NCBI RefSeq assembly: GCF_000296465.1
Contig: NZ_JH815205.1
Coordinates: 325,109 to 389,108, forward strand
DNA: 64,000 nt
From: Barnesiella intestinihominis YIT 11860
GTDB lineage: Bacteria; Bacteroidota; Bacteroidia; Bacteroidales; Barnesiellaceae
Reading direction: 5' to 3'
In this document: positions 1 to 9,318 of the stretch, one piece after another
Numbering within the stretch: the stretch's first letter is position 1
Layout: each line of letters begins with the position of its first letter
Made by a program: the position numbers and the translations under genes
The notes under the pieces: generated by a model
The model's input: only the letters and a program-made list of their open reading frames with translations
What the model was told of the DNA's origin: nothing
Database searches by the model: none

Positions 1-1
1 G

Positions 2-652
2 ATAGCCCGACCGGATAGCCTATTCATAACAGATTTACAAGAAAAATTTCAAACAGCGGGAATAGAGGTCAAAAACTCCAATCTCGGTCAACTCCCGGAA
101 ACGACATGGTTTCACTATCCGTCCGACTATCTCGGAGATATAGTACACAGCCTGAATGTACGCAGCGACAACCTGTATGCCGAAAGCGTACTCCGACTCT
201 TGTCTCTGTCGGATCATGAGAAAGGGAGCGCAGAAAAAGGCATCGACATAATCCGTAAATACTGGCAAAATTACGAAGCCGACTCTCTCGAACTATTCAT
301 GTACGACGGTTCGGGATTGGCTCGCAACAATAAAGTTTCAGCCAAATATCTGAATTGCGTCCTCAAAGAAACAGCCCGAGACTCACTGATTGGAGAGTAT
401 TTCGTGCAAACGCTTCCTTTGGCGGGAAAAGAAGGCTCTGTCGCCACAATTATAAAGCATGGAGAACTGCCCGGCGAACTACGACTGAAAAGCGGAAGCA
501 TGAGCGATGTACACGCCTACGCCGGATATTACACGACTCCCCAAAACCGATATGCGATAGTCGTCATGATCAACAACTATACATGCACGAGGGCTCAACT
601 GAAACAAAAAATATCTACCCTGTTGACTCAGGTTCTTTCTAAAAAAGAGTAA
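2..652 (+). CDS. dacB: D-alanyl-D-alanine carboxypeptidase/endopeptidase, PBP4 (peptidase S13) type, C-terminal part
   Basis: Only the last 216 residues are in the window; the frame is open from base 2. The SxN motif (Ser-Asp-Asn, codons 164-172) inside RSDNLYAE and the KSG motif (codons 488-496) are the second and third active-site motifs of the S13 penicillin-binding family; YDGSGLARNN between them is also typical. The SxxK motif must lie upstream of the window. The enzyme trims or cleaves peptidoglycan peptides in the periplasm. The acidic-protein gene follows on the same strand after 80 bases. The family call is firm; whether it acts as carboxypeptidase, endopeptidase or both cannot be told from this part. 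Confidence 0.9.
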   Translation: MARPDSLFITDLQEKFQTAGIEVKNSNLGQLPETTWFHYPSDYLGDIVHSLNVRSDNLYAESVLRLLSLSDHEKGSAEKGIDIIRKYWQNYEADSLELFMYDGSGLARNNKVSAKYLNCVLKETARDSLIGEYFVQTLPLAGKEGSVATIIKHGELPGELRLKSGSMSDVHAYAGYYTTPQNRYAIVVMINNYTCTRAQLKQKISTLLTQVLSKKE

Positions 653-701
653 TACCGACTAAAAAACTTTCACACGATACACGCATCTATCATTTTATCA
701 T

Positions 702-709
702 TATTTTTG
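702..709 (+). promoter_or_regulatory. Possible -7 promoter element (TATTTTTG)
   Basis: The octamer fits the Bacteroidales TAnnTTTG consensus and lies 24 bases before the start of the acidic protein gene. No TTTG is seen at the expected distance upstream, so only half of the promoter pattern is present. Confidence 0.3.
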
Positions 710-732
710 TGAAATAACTAAATGCATATGTT

Positions 733-1632
733 ATGCTTCGAGATAGTCGTATCGTACACATCATAGACCTGTTAGGAGAGTTGAGGGAACTCTTGCTTGT
801 CATCGATCAAGCGGGAGATACGGCTCCTGCCATACTGTTGAAACTGGCAAAAGAAAAAGCCGAAGAAATTACACGATTGACCCGTGAACTTCGACAGCCT
901 GAATTTTGGGACGGAATACTTCGCTACGATCCCTTCACATCGGTCAAGACAACGACACACGAAGATGCGATTCCAAGCATGGAAAATCCCCTCGAAAAAG
1001 TCGGCGAACCCGTATCTTCTCACATCACCGACGAAAACATAATCCCCACAGAAAAGCAATCCGAAGAATCCGGTGAAGAGCTGGACACGGACAATAATAT
1101 CGCCGATACGGAAGATTATTCGGAAAGTCCGATTATAGAAAATAACGAACCCACCCACGAAAACGATACCGAAGAAAATGAAGAAGAAAACGACACGCTC
1201 TATCCGTGGGAAAAACTGAATGGGGAAGAACTATCGGCTGTACAAGACGAAAACGATGACGAGTACGAAGACTCCAACGAATTTGACGAAGACATAGAAG
1301 ACGACTATGAGGAGCCCGATTTATATGAGGAGGAAAATACGGAAGAAATCATCGAAGAAGAGGAACCTGCAACTCCCGTAACTCTCGAAGAAGCCCTTCA
1401 ACGTCAACAAGCCAAAGAGCTCCGTAAGGCATTAAGTTTGAACGACCGGTTCAGATTCCGTCGTGAACTCTTCGGTAACAGCGATATCCGTATGAACGAA
1501 ACGCTATCTCTGATAGATGCCATGCAGTCATACGAGGAAGCAGAAGATTACATTTTAAATGACTTGAATTGGGACGTAGAGAACCCCGACGTCGCCGAAT
1601 TCATGAAAATCGTACAAAAACATTTTTTATAG
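733..1632 (+). CDS. Acidic protein of unknown function
   Basis: Encodes 299 residues. Residues 1-60 are helical and leucine-rich, residues about 85-220 are a low-complexity stretch dominated by Glu, Asp and Asn with short runs such as EEENTEEIIEEEE, and the last 80 residues are a more ordered segment starting at TLEEALQRQQ and containing LNDRFRFRRELFGNS. No signal peptide or membrane segment is visible, so it is probably cytoplasmic. The stop lies 4 bases before the rsmI start, which suggests cotranscription. I recognise the layout (ordered ends, variable acidic centre) as one seen in conserved Bacteroidales hypothetical proteins, but I know no function for it. Confidence 0.8.
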   Translation: MLRDSRIVHIIDLLGELRELLLVIDQAGDTAPAILLKLAKEKAEEITRLTRELRQPEFWDGILRYDPFTSVKTTTHEDAIPSMENPLEKVGEPVSSHITDENIIPTEKQSEESGEELDTDNNIADTEDYSESPIIENNEPTHENDTEENEEENDTLYPWEKLNGEELSAVQDENDDEYEDSNEFDEDIEDDYEEPDLYEEENTEEIIEEEEPATPVTLEEALQRQQAKELRKALSLNDRFRFRRELFGNSDIRMNETLSLIDAMQSYEEAEDYILNDLNWDVENPDVAEFMKIVQKHFL

Positions 1633-1636
1633 CAGT

Positions 1637-2362
1637 ATGGCAAAACTGTATGTAGTACCCACCCCGGTGGGAAATCTCGAAGACATGACATTTAGGGCTA
1701 TCTCCGTTCTGCGAGAAGTAGATTGTATCTTGGCGGAAGACACCCGCACAAGCGGCATATTATTGAAACACTTCGACATACACACTCGCATGCAGTCCCA
1801 CCATAAATTCAACGAGCATCAAACCATCGAAGGAATCGTCTCCCGGATAGAAGGAGGAGAAAACATAGCTCTTATTTCGGATGCCGGTACTCCGGCCATC
1901 TCCGACCCCGGGTTCCTTTTGGTAAGAGAGTGCCGACGAAGAGATGTCACCGTCGAATGCCTGCCCGGAGCGACAGCCTTTGTGCCGGCATTGGTAGCAT
2001 CGGGGTTGCCGAATGAAAAATTTTGTTTCGAAGGATTCCTTCCCCAAAAGAAAGGCCGAGCTACACGACTGACCGAATTGGCGGAAGAACCACGCACAAT
2101 CGTTTTTTACGAGTCCCCGTTTCGTCTGCTCAAAACGCTCATTCAATTCAAAGAAACTTTCGGGGGAGAAAGAGCGGCATCGGTAAGTCGTGAAATTTCC
2201 AAAATACACGAAGAAACCGTACGGGGAACAATCGACGAATTGATAACTCATTTCTCGGAACACGAACCGAAAGGAGAAATCGTCGTTATTATAGCAGGAG
2301 CTCCCGACAAACCCAAAGAGAAAAAAAAGGAAAAGTACCCTAAAAGCGATACCTATCTATAA
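1637..2362 (+). CDS. rsmI: 16S rRNA (cytidine(1402)-2'-O)-methyltransferase RsmI
   Basis: Uses S-adenosylmethionine to methylate the ribose of C1402 in the decoding centre of 16S rRNA. The N-terminal PTPVGNLEDMT (residues 8-18), the SDAGTPAISDPG loop (81-92) and LPGATA (109-114) are the signature stretches of the tetrapyrrole-methylase-fold RsmI family. At 241 residues it is shorter than the E. coli enzyme because the C-terminal extension is missing, as is common in this phylum; it ends in a Lys-rich tail. The start lies 4 bases after the upstream stop, so the two genes are probably one operon. Confidence 0.95.
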   Translation: MAKLYVVPTPVGNLEDMTFRAISVLREVDCILAEDTRTSGILLKHFDIHTRMQSHHKFNEHQTIEGIVSRIEGGENIALISDAGTPAISDPGFLLVRECRRRDVTVECLPGATAFVPALVASGLPNEKFCFEGFLPQKKGRATRLTELAEEPRTIVFYESPFRLLKTLIQFKETFGGERAASVSREISKIHEETVRGTIDELITHFSEHEPKGEIVVIIAGAPDKPKEKKKEKYPKSDTYL

Positions 2363-2379
2363 ATTTAATTTTAACGATT

Positions 2380-3255
2380 ATGAAAAAGGCTATTACAGCT
2401 GCTATCGCAGCATCAGTTTTAATGATTGGCTGTACGAACCAATCGACCGAAGTAAGGAAACTTCAAGCAGAAAATGACTCTCTGCTCAGAGTCAACGCCC
2501 AAACGACTGCGGATTTCAACGAAATGATCCAGCTGATGAATGAAGTCGAAGATGGATTTCGGCAAATAAAAGAGGCCGAAAACTATTTGGTAACACAAAA
2601 AGATGCCAACGGAGAAGTATCCTTGACTACCCGGGAACAAATCAAAAACGATATGACACTGGTCGCCGAGACTTTGCAAAAAAACAAAGAACGTTTGGAT
2701 AAACTCCAAAAGCAGCTCAATCAAAACAAAAACCAATCGGCTGCCCTGCAAAAAACAGTGACTCGTCTCCAAAACGAAATCGAGGAAAAAACACAACTCA
2801 TAACCTCTTTACAAGAATCTTTGGCTAAACGCGACGTACGCATCGCCGAATTGGACGAGGCCGTAACGAATCTGACCGGTCAGGTAGAGCACCTCACTAC
2901 TGAAAACGAGCAGCAAAAAGAAGTGCTCATGACCCAAGACGAGGCTCTTAATACGGTATATTACGCATTGGGCACGAACAAAGAGTTGAAAGAACAAAAG
3001 ATTGTCGAAGGCGGAGGGCTGTTCTCCTCGAAAAAAGTAATGGAAGGAGAATTTAATAAAAACTACTTCACGGCAGTCGATATGCGCAAATTACACGACA
3101 TACCTTTCGACAGTAAAAAAGCAAAACTATTGACCAATCACCCCGAAGGCACATACGAACTTCAAAAAGATAACGAAGGTTATTTGACCTTAGTAATCAC
3201 CAACCCGGATAGCTTTTGGAGTCTGAGCCGCTATCTGGTTGTCGAGCTCAACTAA
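2380..3255 (+). CDS. Coiled-coil lipoprotein of unknown function
   Basis: 291 residues. The N-terminus is a lipoprotein signal: charged MKK, hydrophobic core, then a lipobox-like MIGC with Cys18. Residues about 25-190 are a long coiled coil (many Glu, Lys, Gln, Leu with heptad spacing). The C-terminal 100 residues form an ordered domain (KKVMEGEFNKNYFTAVDMRK and following), ending in a possible hydrophobic strand. It is probably anchored in an envelope membrane with the coiled coil projecting into the periplasm. It starts 17 bases after rsmI. A hairpin follows at 3277-3313. No function can be assigned. Confidence 0.85.
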   Translation: MKKAITAAIAASVLMIGCTNQSTEVRKLQAENDSLLRVNAQTTADFNEMIQLMNEVEDGFRQIKEAENYLVTQKDANGEVSLTTREQIKNDMTLVAETLQKNKERLDKLQKQLNQNKNQSAALQKTVTRLQNEIEEKTQLITSLQESLAKRDVRIAELDEAVTNLTGQVEHLTTENEQQKEVLMTQDEALNTVYYALGTNKELKEQKIVEGGGLFSSKKVMEGEFNKNYFTAVDMRKLHDIPFDSKKAKLLTNHPEGTYELQKDNEGYLTLVITNPDSFWSLSRYLVVELN

Positions 3256-3276
3256 TCGAATACGAATCCCATTCCC

Positions 3277-3313
3277 CCGACGAGGCCAGAGGTATCGCCT
3301 CCGGCCTCGTCGG
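3277..3313. terminator. GC-rich hairpin, possible terminator after the lipoprotein gene
   Basis: CCGACGAGGCC (3277-3287) and its exact reverse complement (3303-3313) form an 11-bp stem; the 15-base spacer contains a further short AGG/CCT pairing. It starts 22 bases after the stop. No clear T-run follows, so termination strength is uncertain. Confidence 0.5.
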
Positions 3314-3345
3314 TTGTCCTCACCTAAACACGCTATCCTATACCC

Positions 3346-3984
3346 ATGACCCGCTACCTGCCCGCCCTGCTGGCTCTGCTACTGTTCACCTCGTGCGACA
3401 GTTTTTTTGAAAAAGAATCGGTTTTACCGCACAACCCCGAGCGTCCCGAGTTGCCCCCGGCTCGCGACCGCCGCTTTGTCGTTGACAGTATCCAATACCA
3501 CTTCGACTATTGGAGCCGTAAGAGTACCCAACAGGCCGACGAGATATGTCTAACTATCTTTTCAAACTCCCTCGATTCGGAATGGCACTTCACTCCCACT
3601 CTGGAAGAGCCGCTTTACAACTACTCTTGCTTTTCCAGCGAAGACCCTGTATTTGCCCAGATTTACACCGACACCCTGCTGGTGAGAACTCCTTGTTATG
3701 TCGATGACGACAACCGCATCATACTGGGAGACTCGCTGTACAGTTTTCAGCAGATTACTCAACAGACTCTGGCCGAAATCGACCGGACGGGCGAAGAGAC
3801 CATCATTCCCCCACATACCGAAACCTACTTCTACGGCCGGTACAGCATCACCTACTACGATATAGCATACACCATCTGGCTCACCGAAATGACGAGTCAG
3901 ACCCCCATCACCATCGAAGGTATGTGGCAAGGTGGTATCATTAACGACGATCTCACGATACGCATCGAGTCGCACCCGTTGTAA
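3346..3984 (+). CDS. Lipoprotein of unknown function
   Basis: 212 residues with a lipoprotein signal: MTRYLPALLALLLFTSC puts the modified cysteine at position 17. The mature part is rich in aromatic residues, Thr, Asp and Ser and reads like a beta-rich periplasmic or surface domain. It is separated from the upstream lipoprotein gene by the hairpin at 3277-3313. The start ATG at 3346 is chosen because it gives the complete lipoprotein signal. I do not recognise a family. Confidence 0.75.
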   Translation: MTRYLPALLALLLFTSCDSFFEKESVLPHNPERPELPPARDRRFVVDSIQYHFDYWSRKSTQQADEICLTIFSNSLDSEWHFTPTLEEPLYNYSCFSSEDPVFAQIYTDTLLVRTPCYVDDDNRIILGDSLYSFQQITQQTLAEIDRTGEETIIPPHTETYFYGRYSITYYDIAYTIWLTEMTSQTPITIEGMWQGGIINDDLTIRIESHPL

Positions 3985-4134
3985 ATCGCCGGCCGGCACA
4001 GCAACCACTTCGGTATCAGTCTTAAAACAAAGATCCCTGCTCCGGTTCTTTCGATAAACCTCGGCGAAGATATGTAACCCAATAAATGGCAAACATAGAC
4101 ATGGATAAAAAACATTGTCTATAATAAATTTATT

Positions 4135-4152
4135 AGTAATAATATTATTACT
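4135..4152. promoter_or_regulatory. 18-bp perfect palindrome, operator-like
   Basis: AGTAATAATATTATTACT is its own reverse complement. It ends next to TATCTTTA (4153-4160), which is one base off the -7 consensus TAnnTTTG, and lies 28 bases before the start of the broken ATPase gene. The placement against the promoter core suggests a repressor site, but the AT-rich composition makes a chance palindrome less improbable. Confidence 0.4.
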
Positions 4153-4180
4153 TATCTTTACATCAAAATAATATGTGAAG

Positions 4181-5303
4181 ATGATGGAGAATAAGCCTTT
4201 TATATTTGGTGTTGCAACATCGGGCGATAATTTTACCGACCGAGAGAAAGAAACGGAACGTTTATTACTCAATTTCCGGCATGGTGTAAATACAGTGCTG
4301 ATTTCGCCTCGCCGTTGGGGTAAGACTTCATTGGTACAGAAAGCGTGTGGTTTGGCTCAATCCGATAAATTGAAAGTTGTGTATCTCGATATTTTCTCTT
4401 GTCGTAACGACAAGGATTTCTATACCGCATTTGCGGCTGCCATTCTCAAACAAACATCTTCGAAATTAGATGAATGGTTGGAAAATGCCAAGCTATTCCT
4501 TTCTCGTATCAGTCCTAAAATCTCAATAGGTACAGATCCGATGACAGATTTTTCCATTTCGCTCGAAATGAATCCCAAGAGCCACGATGTCGATGATATT
4601 TTACAACTTCCGGAAAGAATAGCACAGAAGAAAGGTTGTAATATTGTCGTGTGTATCGACGAGTTTCAGCAGATTGCCGAGTTCAAGGATTCTAAAACAT
4701 TTCAGAAACGGCTGCGCTCTGTATGGCAACTACAAAAGTCGGTATCCTATTGTCTGTTCGGCAGTAAAAAGCATTTGATGAATGAACTGTTCGAGAAAAA
4801 GAGCCTGCCGTTTTACAAGTTCGGCGATGCCATTTATTTACAGAAGATAGGTACAACAGATTGGATAGATTACATACGCAGGCGATTTGAAGTTACAGGC
4901 AAGCAGATTTCAAAAGAGTTGGCCGAAAAGGGTGGATAACCATTCGTCTTACGTACAGCAGTTAGCATGGTTGGTATGGATTCATACGGATAAAACTGCT
5001 ACCGAGCAGGATTTTGAGGCGGCATATCAGGATATCATCGACCAGAATACTCCATTGTTCGAAAAACAGACCGAAAGCCTTACTACTTATCAAATGAATT
5101 TCCTGCGAGCTGTCATAGACGGGGTTCATAGTGAGTTTACTACACAAGAGGTTCTACAAAAATATCAACTTGGTTCATCGGCAAATGTCAGTATCATAAA
5201 ACGAGCATTAGTAAAAAAAGAACTTATAGAAATCGAGAAACGTCAAGTTGTTATTCCCGACCCGGTGATGAAAGTGTGGCTAAAAAAGGAATTGGGAATA
5301 TAA
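4181..5303 (+). pseudogene. AAA family ATPase (archaeal-ATPase-like), frameshifted
   Basis: The first part (4181-4939) carries GVATSGDNFTDREKE near the N-terminus, a P-loop (SPRRWGKTSLVQ) and a Walker B strand (NIVVCIDEFQQI), then reaches TAA at 4937-4939 after ELAEKGG. The second part continues one frame later from about 4932 with VDNHSSYVQQLAWLVW and a winged-helix-like C-terminal domain up to 5303. Joined, the two give one ordinary member of the family (about 370 residues), so this is one gene broken by a small indel, with possible loss of a few codons at the junction. GTG 4175 would add two residues; ATG 4181 or 4184 is a better start. These ATPases are often found singly in accessory DNA; their substrates are unknown. 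Confidence 0.85.
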
Positions 5304-5312
5304 TATCACATA

Positions 5313-5340
5313 TTATAGGATTTCATCTAAAATCCTATAA
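5313..5340 (+). terminator. Hairpin after the ATPase pseudogene
   Basis: TTATAGGATTT (5313-5323) pairs exactly with AAATCCTATAA (5330-5340) across a 6-base loop, 10 bases after the stop. It has no T-run on the plus strand, so it may act with the stronger hairpin at 5358-5399. Confidence 0.4.
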
Positions 5341-5357
5341 ATACATCTAATCTTAAA

Positions 5358-5399
5358 AATAAAATTGGAAGCCATTTCATCATGACCTCCAATTTTATT
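5358..5399. terminator. Hairpin between the converging ATPase pseudogene and ribBA
   Basis: AATAAAATTGGA (5358-5369) pairs with TCCAATTTTATT (5388-5399). The AT-rich outer arms give U-rich tails in both directions, so it can serve as a bidirectional terminator; on the minus strand it lies 23 bases after the ribBA stop. Confidence 0.6.
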
Positions 5400-5421
5400 C
5401 CATTAGAAAAAGCTCTTTTTA

Positions 5422-6639
5422 CTATTCTTCCACATGCAACGTATGCCCCATGCGCTTCTCTTTGGTCAGCAGATAGCGACGGTTGTACTCGTTGGGTGTA
5501 ACTTCGATAGGCACGTTTTCGACAATTTCCAGTCCGTATGCCTCTAAACCGATTCTCTTTACCGGGTTATTCGTCATCAATCGTAACTTACGGACACCTA
5601 TATCCCTTAAAATACTCGCCCCGACACCATAATCCCGTTCATCGGCTTTAAATCCAAGATGCAAATTGGCATCCACTGTATCGAGACCGCCCTCTTGCAA
5701 ACGATAGGCTCGGATTTTATTCATCAACCCTATACCCCGGCCTTCTTGATTCATATAAACAATGACACCTTTTCCTTCGGATTCGACCGCCTGCATGGCT
5801 TTATGCAACTGCTCCCCGCAATCGCAACGCATCGACCCGAAAATATCACCCGTCATACACGAGGAATGAACCCGAACCAATATCGGTTCATCGGGTTCCC
5901 AAGATCCCTTTATCAAAGCGATATGTTCCAACCCATTGGAAAGCTGACGGAACGGAATCAACCGGAAATGTCCGTACTCCGTAGGCATATCCACCTCGTC
6001 TCCACGTTCTACCATCGACTCTTGTTTCAGGCGATAAGCGATCAAATCACGTATGGCGATAATCTTTATACCAAACTTTTCGGCTACCTTAGCCAACTGT
6101 GGCAATCGAGCCATTGTACCGTCTTCATTCAAAATTTCGATCAATGCGGCTGCGGGATATAAGCCGGCCAAACGTGCCAAATCGACCGCAGCCTCCGTAT
6201 GTCCGGCTCTTTTCAAAACTCCTTTATCTTGGGCATAAAGAGGATTTATATGTCCGGGACGCCCGAATGTCTCGGGCGTCGAAGAAGGATCGGCCAAAGC
6301 CCGTATCGTAGCCGCCCTGTCGTGGCTCGAAACACCTGTCGTACAGCCCTCCAATTTATCGATGGTTACTGTAAAAGGTGTACCCAGCATAGAGGTATTG
6401 TGATTCACCTGACGGTATAAATTCAATTCTTCACAACGCTGCATGGTAATGGGAGCACACAAAACTCCTCGGCCGTTAGCCAACATAAAATTTACCTTCT
6501 CTGGGGTAATGGCTTCTGCGGCGATGATAAAATCGCCTTCATTCTCACGATCCTCATCATCGACCACAATCAAAAATTTACCCTGTCTGAAATCTTCGAC
6601 AGCATCTTCTATCGAACTTAAAATCGTATCTTTACTCAT
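5422..6639 (-). CDS. ribBA: Bifunctional 3,4-dihydroxy-2-butanone-4-phosphate synthase / GTP cyclohydrolase II
   Basis: Makes both starting blocks of riboflavin: the four-carbon unit from ribulose 5-phosphate and the pyrimidine from GTP. The N-terminal RibB domain shows the acidic metal loop [11 protein letters not shown] (from residue 27) and [15 protein letters not shown]; the C-terminal RibA domain (from about 205) shows the zinc cysteines in [16 protein letters not shown] and the NQEGRGIGL loop. 405 residues is the usual length of the fusion. The gene starts 2 bases after the stop of the upstream LptF/G-type permease gene, so the two are cotranscribed. No FMN riboswitch is visible ahead of it. 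Confidence 0.97.
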   Translation of the reverse strand: MSKDTILSSIEDAVEDFRQGKFLIVVDDEDRENEGDFIIAAEAITPEKVNFMLANGRGVLCAPITMQRCEELNLYRQVNHNTSMLGTPFTVTIDKLEGCTTGVSSHDRAATIRALADPSSTPETFGRPGHINPLYAQDKGVLKRAGHTEAAVDLARLAGLYPAAALIEILNEDGTMARLPQLAKVAEKFGIKIIAIRDLIAYRLKQESMVERGDEVDMPTEYGHFRLIPFRQLSNGLEHIALIKGSWEPDEPILVRVHSSCMTGDIFGSMRCDCGEQLHKAMQAVESEGKGVIVYMNQEGRGIGLMNKIRAYRLQEGGLDTVDANLHLGFKADERDYGVGASILRDIGVRKLRLMTNNPVKRIGLEAYGLEIVENVPIEVTPNEYNRRYLLTKEKRMGHTLHVEE

Positions 6640-6641
6640 AT

Positions 6642-8585
6642 CTATACAGTTTTATTTTCTTCAATTCTATCGCTCTCCTCTTTCTCCAACTGTACGCACA
6701 ACTCTTCATTCGTGTGAACGATAGCTTCCACTTCATTCCGCAACAGTCGTTGCTGCCGTGAACCTATCCAATACAACAACAAGCCTATCGGGAAAAGAGC
6801 CGCCAATACATAACCCCATTTCACCGATGGAGCCGGACGATAAACCCACAAGTTACGCAAAACAGGATAATCCATCAGCTTACTAATCACCATCTGACTA
6901 TGGCTGTTCGAGACGTAATCGACCAGTTCGTTAATTTGGTTTCCCAATGCAATTATATCCGATTTGTTATATCCGTACAGACAATATTTCCAATAAGACT
7001 GACGCTTCCGTCCCACCTTATCAAGGAACCGCTGACAAGAATCAGACAAACAATGAGCCCTTTCAATGGCTTCCATCGGATTCATATCCTCGATAATCAC
7101 CTCTTTCAAAACAACCTTACGCAATTCTTGGCGACCGATCAATTTTCTGAAAAAATTGATATACACGTCGGGGTTAAACACGGCCGAATCTTTCACCGCC
7201 TTATAGGTCAAAAATATACCCAATGGTAGAAGCACCGCAGAACTGAGCCACATACCTTCCCACACTTCCCAACGTCCGTCCCTTGCCAACTTATAACCGC
7301 TGTTATCGATAATATAATAAAAGATAAACATAAATACCGACACCACCACCGGCATTCCCAATCCCCCTTTGCGGATAATAGCTCCTAACGGAGCCCCTAT
7401 GAAAAAGAAAATGATACAGGCAAACGAAAGCGTAAACTTTTTGTACATCTCGATCTGGTGACGCCTGATGACTTTATTTTCATCGCCCATCGTATAGCTG
7501 CGAAATTCATAATCCGATTTATATCGTCCGGCTCTTGCCACGGCACGATCCAAATACAACTGCTTGCGTTGGAGGCTACCGCCGTCGAACAAACTATCGA
7601 GATTCAACTCCGCAGCCTCGGCGACAGCCTTCTGCTCGCGTATCGAATCCTCTTTCGAAACATGCATGCCCGGACGGTCGTATAAAGCAAAATAACCCGA
7701 TACTTTCAAGCTATTGGCATAATTATTTCCGATACTATCTACCCGATAAGTCATCGAGTCGATAGAAGATTGCAATGCCGCCAAGTCTTTTCCTATGTAT
7801 TGGTTCTGCATGATACCATCGTCCATTCGGTTGAAATTGGCATCGAATGCAATCATAATCTCCTTCAACGAGAAGGTCTCCCGTCGATAGGGAATATTGC
7901 TGGTGCTCGTCCTTTGGTCCCTGAGATTTTCAAAAGATTCCCCGCTATATAACGTTAAGAAAAGATGTTCCTTATCATCGGTCATTTTCAATTTCCCGGA
8001 ATCGGCTAAAATAATCATGGCATTATCGAATCCGGCCGACATATCATAAATCATGACATCATAGAGCATACCCGTTTTATGATCTTTCTTTTTCACATAA
8101 AGGTTATACCCGCTAATCTGATCATAAAATACACCCTCGGGAATATCGAGTTCGGGAGATTTTTGCCGCATGGAATAAAGCAATGTCCACATCTTTACCT
8201 GAGATTTCGGCAAAACATTATTCTGGAAAAAGAAAGCCCCGATAGCGACAAATATAAGAAAAATAACCAACGGCCGCATGATTTGGAGCAAAGAAATACC
8301 CGCCGCCTTTATCGCTAATAATTCCAATCGTTCTCCCAAATTACCGAAAGTCATCAACGACGCTAACAAAATAGCCAACGGCAAAGCCATAGGAACCATT
8401 GTCACAGCGGCATAGAAAAACAACTCGGCCAATACGGACATTTCCAATCCCTTCCCCACCATCTCATCGACATACCTCCACAGGAATTGCATCAACACGA
8501 TGAAAAGGCAGATGAAGAATGTCATCAGAAACAGGGGCAAGAAACTTTTCAGAATAAACCTGTATAGTCGTTTGATATAGAACAT
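6642..8585 (-). CDS. LptF/LptG family (YjgP/YjgQ) lipopolysaccharide export permease
   Basis: Membrane subunit of the Lpt ABC exporter that extracts lipopolysaccharide from the inner membrane. From ATG 8585 it is 647 residues: [19 protein letters not shown] opens the first membrane helix, followed by helices around residues 50-130, a large periplasmic domain (about 140-370), a second group of helices (about 380-475) and a C-terminal extension with one more helix ([12 protein letters not shown]). This long form is usual in Bacteroidota, where one gene can stand for the F/G pair. The longer frame from 8621 would add 12 residues that do not fit the family start. Whether it is LptF or LptG cannot be told from sequence alone. 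Confidence 0.88.
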   Translation of the reverse strand: MFYIKRLYRFILKSFLPLFLMTFFICLFIVLMQFLWRYVDEMVGKGLEMSVLAELFFYAAVTMVPMALPLAILLASLMTFGNLGERLELLAIKAAGISLLQIMRPLVIFLIFVAIGAFFFQNNVLPKSQVKMWTLLYSMRQKSPELDIPEGVFYDQISGYNLYVKKKDHKTGMLYDVMIYDMSAGFDNAMIILADSGKLKMTDDKEHLFLTLYSGESFENLRDQRTSTSNIPYRRETFSLKEIMIAFDANFNRMDDGIMQNQYIGKDLAALQSSIDSMTYRVDSIGNNYANSLKVSGYFALYDRPGMHVSKEDSIREQKAVAEAAELNLDSLFDGGSLQRKQLYLDRAVARAGRYKSDYEFRSYTMGDENKVIRRHQIEMYKKFTLSFACIIFFFIGAPLGAIIRKGGLGMPVVVSVFMFIFYYIIDNSGYKLARDGRWEVWEGMWLSSAVLLPLGIFLTYKAVKDSAVFNPDVYINFFRKLIGRQELRKVVLKEVIIEDMNPMEAIERAHCLSDSCQRFLDKVGRKRQSYWKYCLYGYNKSDIIALGNQINELVDYVSNSHSQMVISKLMDYPVLRNLWVYRPAPSVKWGYVLAALFPIGLLLYWIGSRQQRLLRNEVEAIVHTNEELCVQLEKEESDRIEENKTV

Positions 8586-8705
8586 TCTTTCGCCGGTTAT
8601 CAGAATGCAAAAGTAGCGCAAAAAAATGAATTTCCGAACAGCCGATAACGATTATTGCGGAAGAACGCTAAATTAAAACTTCCCCTTCAACTTCTTCAAG
8701 AAAAG

Positions 8706-9089
8706 TCATACACCCAATTTACGACGGAGTGTCTCTATCTGGTGGTCCCATAAACCACGGCTGTCCGCCATCTCGTCGGGATATGCGAAATCGGTAATAA
8801 CCAGCATAGTCGCCCCGGTTAATTCCGAAGAAGATATGCGAAGTTCAAAAAAACTTTTCTCATCTTCATCGTCCGACCAATGAAACCGAATATAACTCCC
8901 GCTACGCACAGCTATCTGATGAGCCTGCTGAGAAGACTTATTCCAAAAAAAAGTAAATAATTTCTCTTCGTTTTGCACATCGTCGGCAAACCAATCGGCC
9001 AATCCATTCTTCGTTCCTATATACGACCACAACAAAGTTGGAGAAACACTTTTTAAATCATACTCTACAATAAACTTTTCCTTATTCAT
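8706..9089 (-). CDS. START-like (SRPBCC fold) domain protein
   Basis: 127 residues, single domain. The run from EYDLKSVSPTLLWSYI through GLADWFADDV and the C-terminal helix (GLWDHQIETLRRKLGV) fits the small START/AHSA1-like proteins conserved in Bacteroidales. Such folds enclose a hydrophobic ligand pocket; no ligand is known for this one. It is the first of three minus-strand genes (this gene, the LptF/G permease 120 bases on, ribBA), which may form one transcript. Confidence 0.7.
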   Translation of the reverse strand: MNKEKFIVEYDLKSVSPTLLWSYIGTKNGLADWFADDVQNEEKLFTFFWNKSSQQAHQIAVRSGSYIRFHWSDDEDEKSFFELRISSSELTGATMLVITDFAYPDEMADSRGLWDHQIETLRRKLGV

Positions 9090-9256
9090 AAATCTCTCAA
9101 TATTATAGTATTTCCCGCTTAATTTCGATTAAAGTTCTTTCTTTTTCGGGGCTAATATATAGATATTATTTTTATCTTACATAGCAAAACAAGAAAAAAT
9201 AAATATAAAAAGAAAATTCGGGATATTTTTATATAATATTTACCCTAAATTGCAAT

Positions 9257-9285
9257 CTTGATATTACATTTTATTACTACATTTG
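9257..9285 (+). promoter_or_regulatory. Candidate promoter of pta-ackA
   Basis: TACATTTG (9278-9285) matches TAnnTTTG exactly; CTTG (9257-9260) is a 3-of-4 match to the -33 TTTG but the 17-base spacer is slightly short. It would start transcription about 30 bases before pta. Confidence 0.5.
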
Positions 9286-9318
9286 CAATGTCTAAATAAC
9301 ACATAAACCAATCCGACT

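Noticed and set aside
4926-4932. AAAGGGT heptamer in the pattern X-XXY-YYZ, suggesting programmed frameshifting in the ATPase gene
   Set aside because: Such a site gives a -1 shift, but the second half of the gene is in the +1 frame, so it does not restore the protein.
6640-8700. FMN riboswitch before ribBA
   Set aside because: Only 2 bases separate it from the upstream permease gene, and no FMN-aptamer core sequence is seen.
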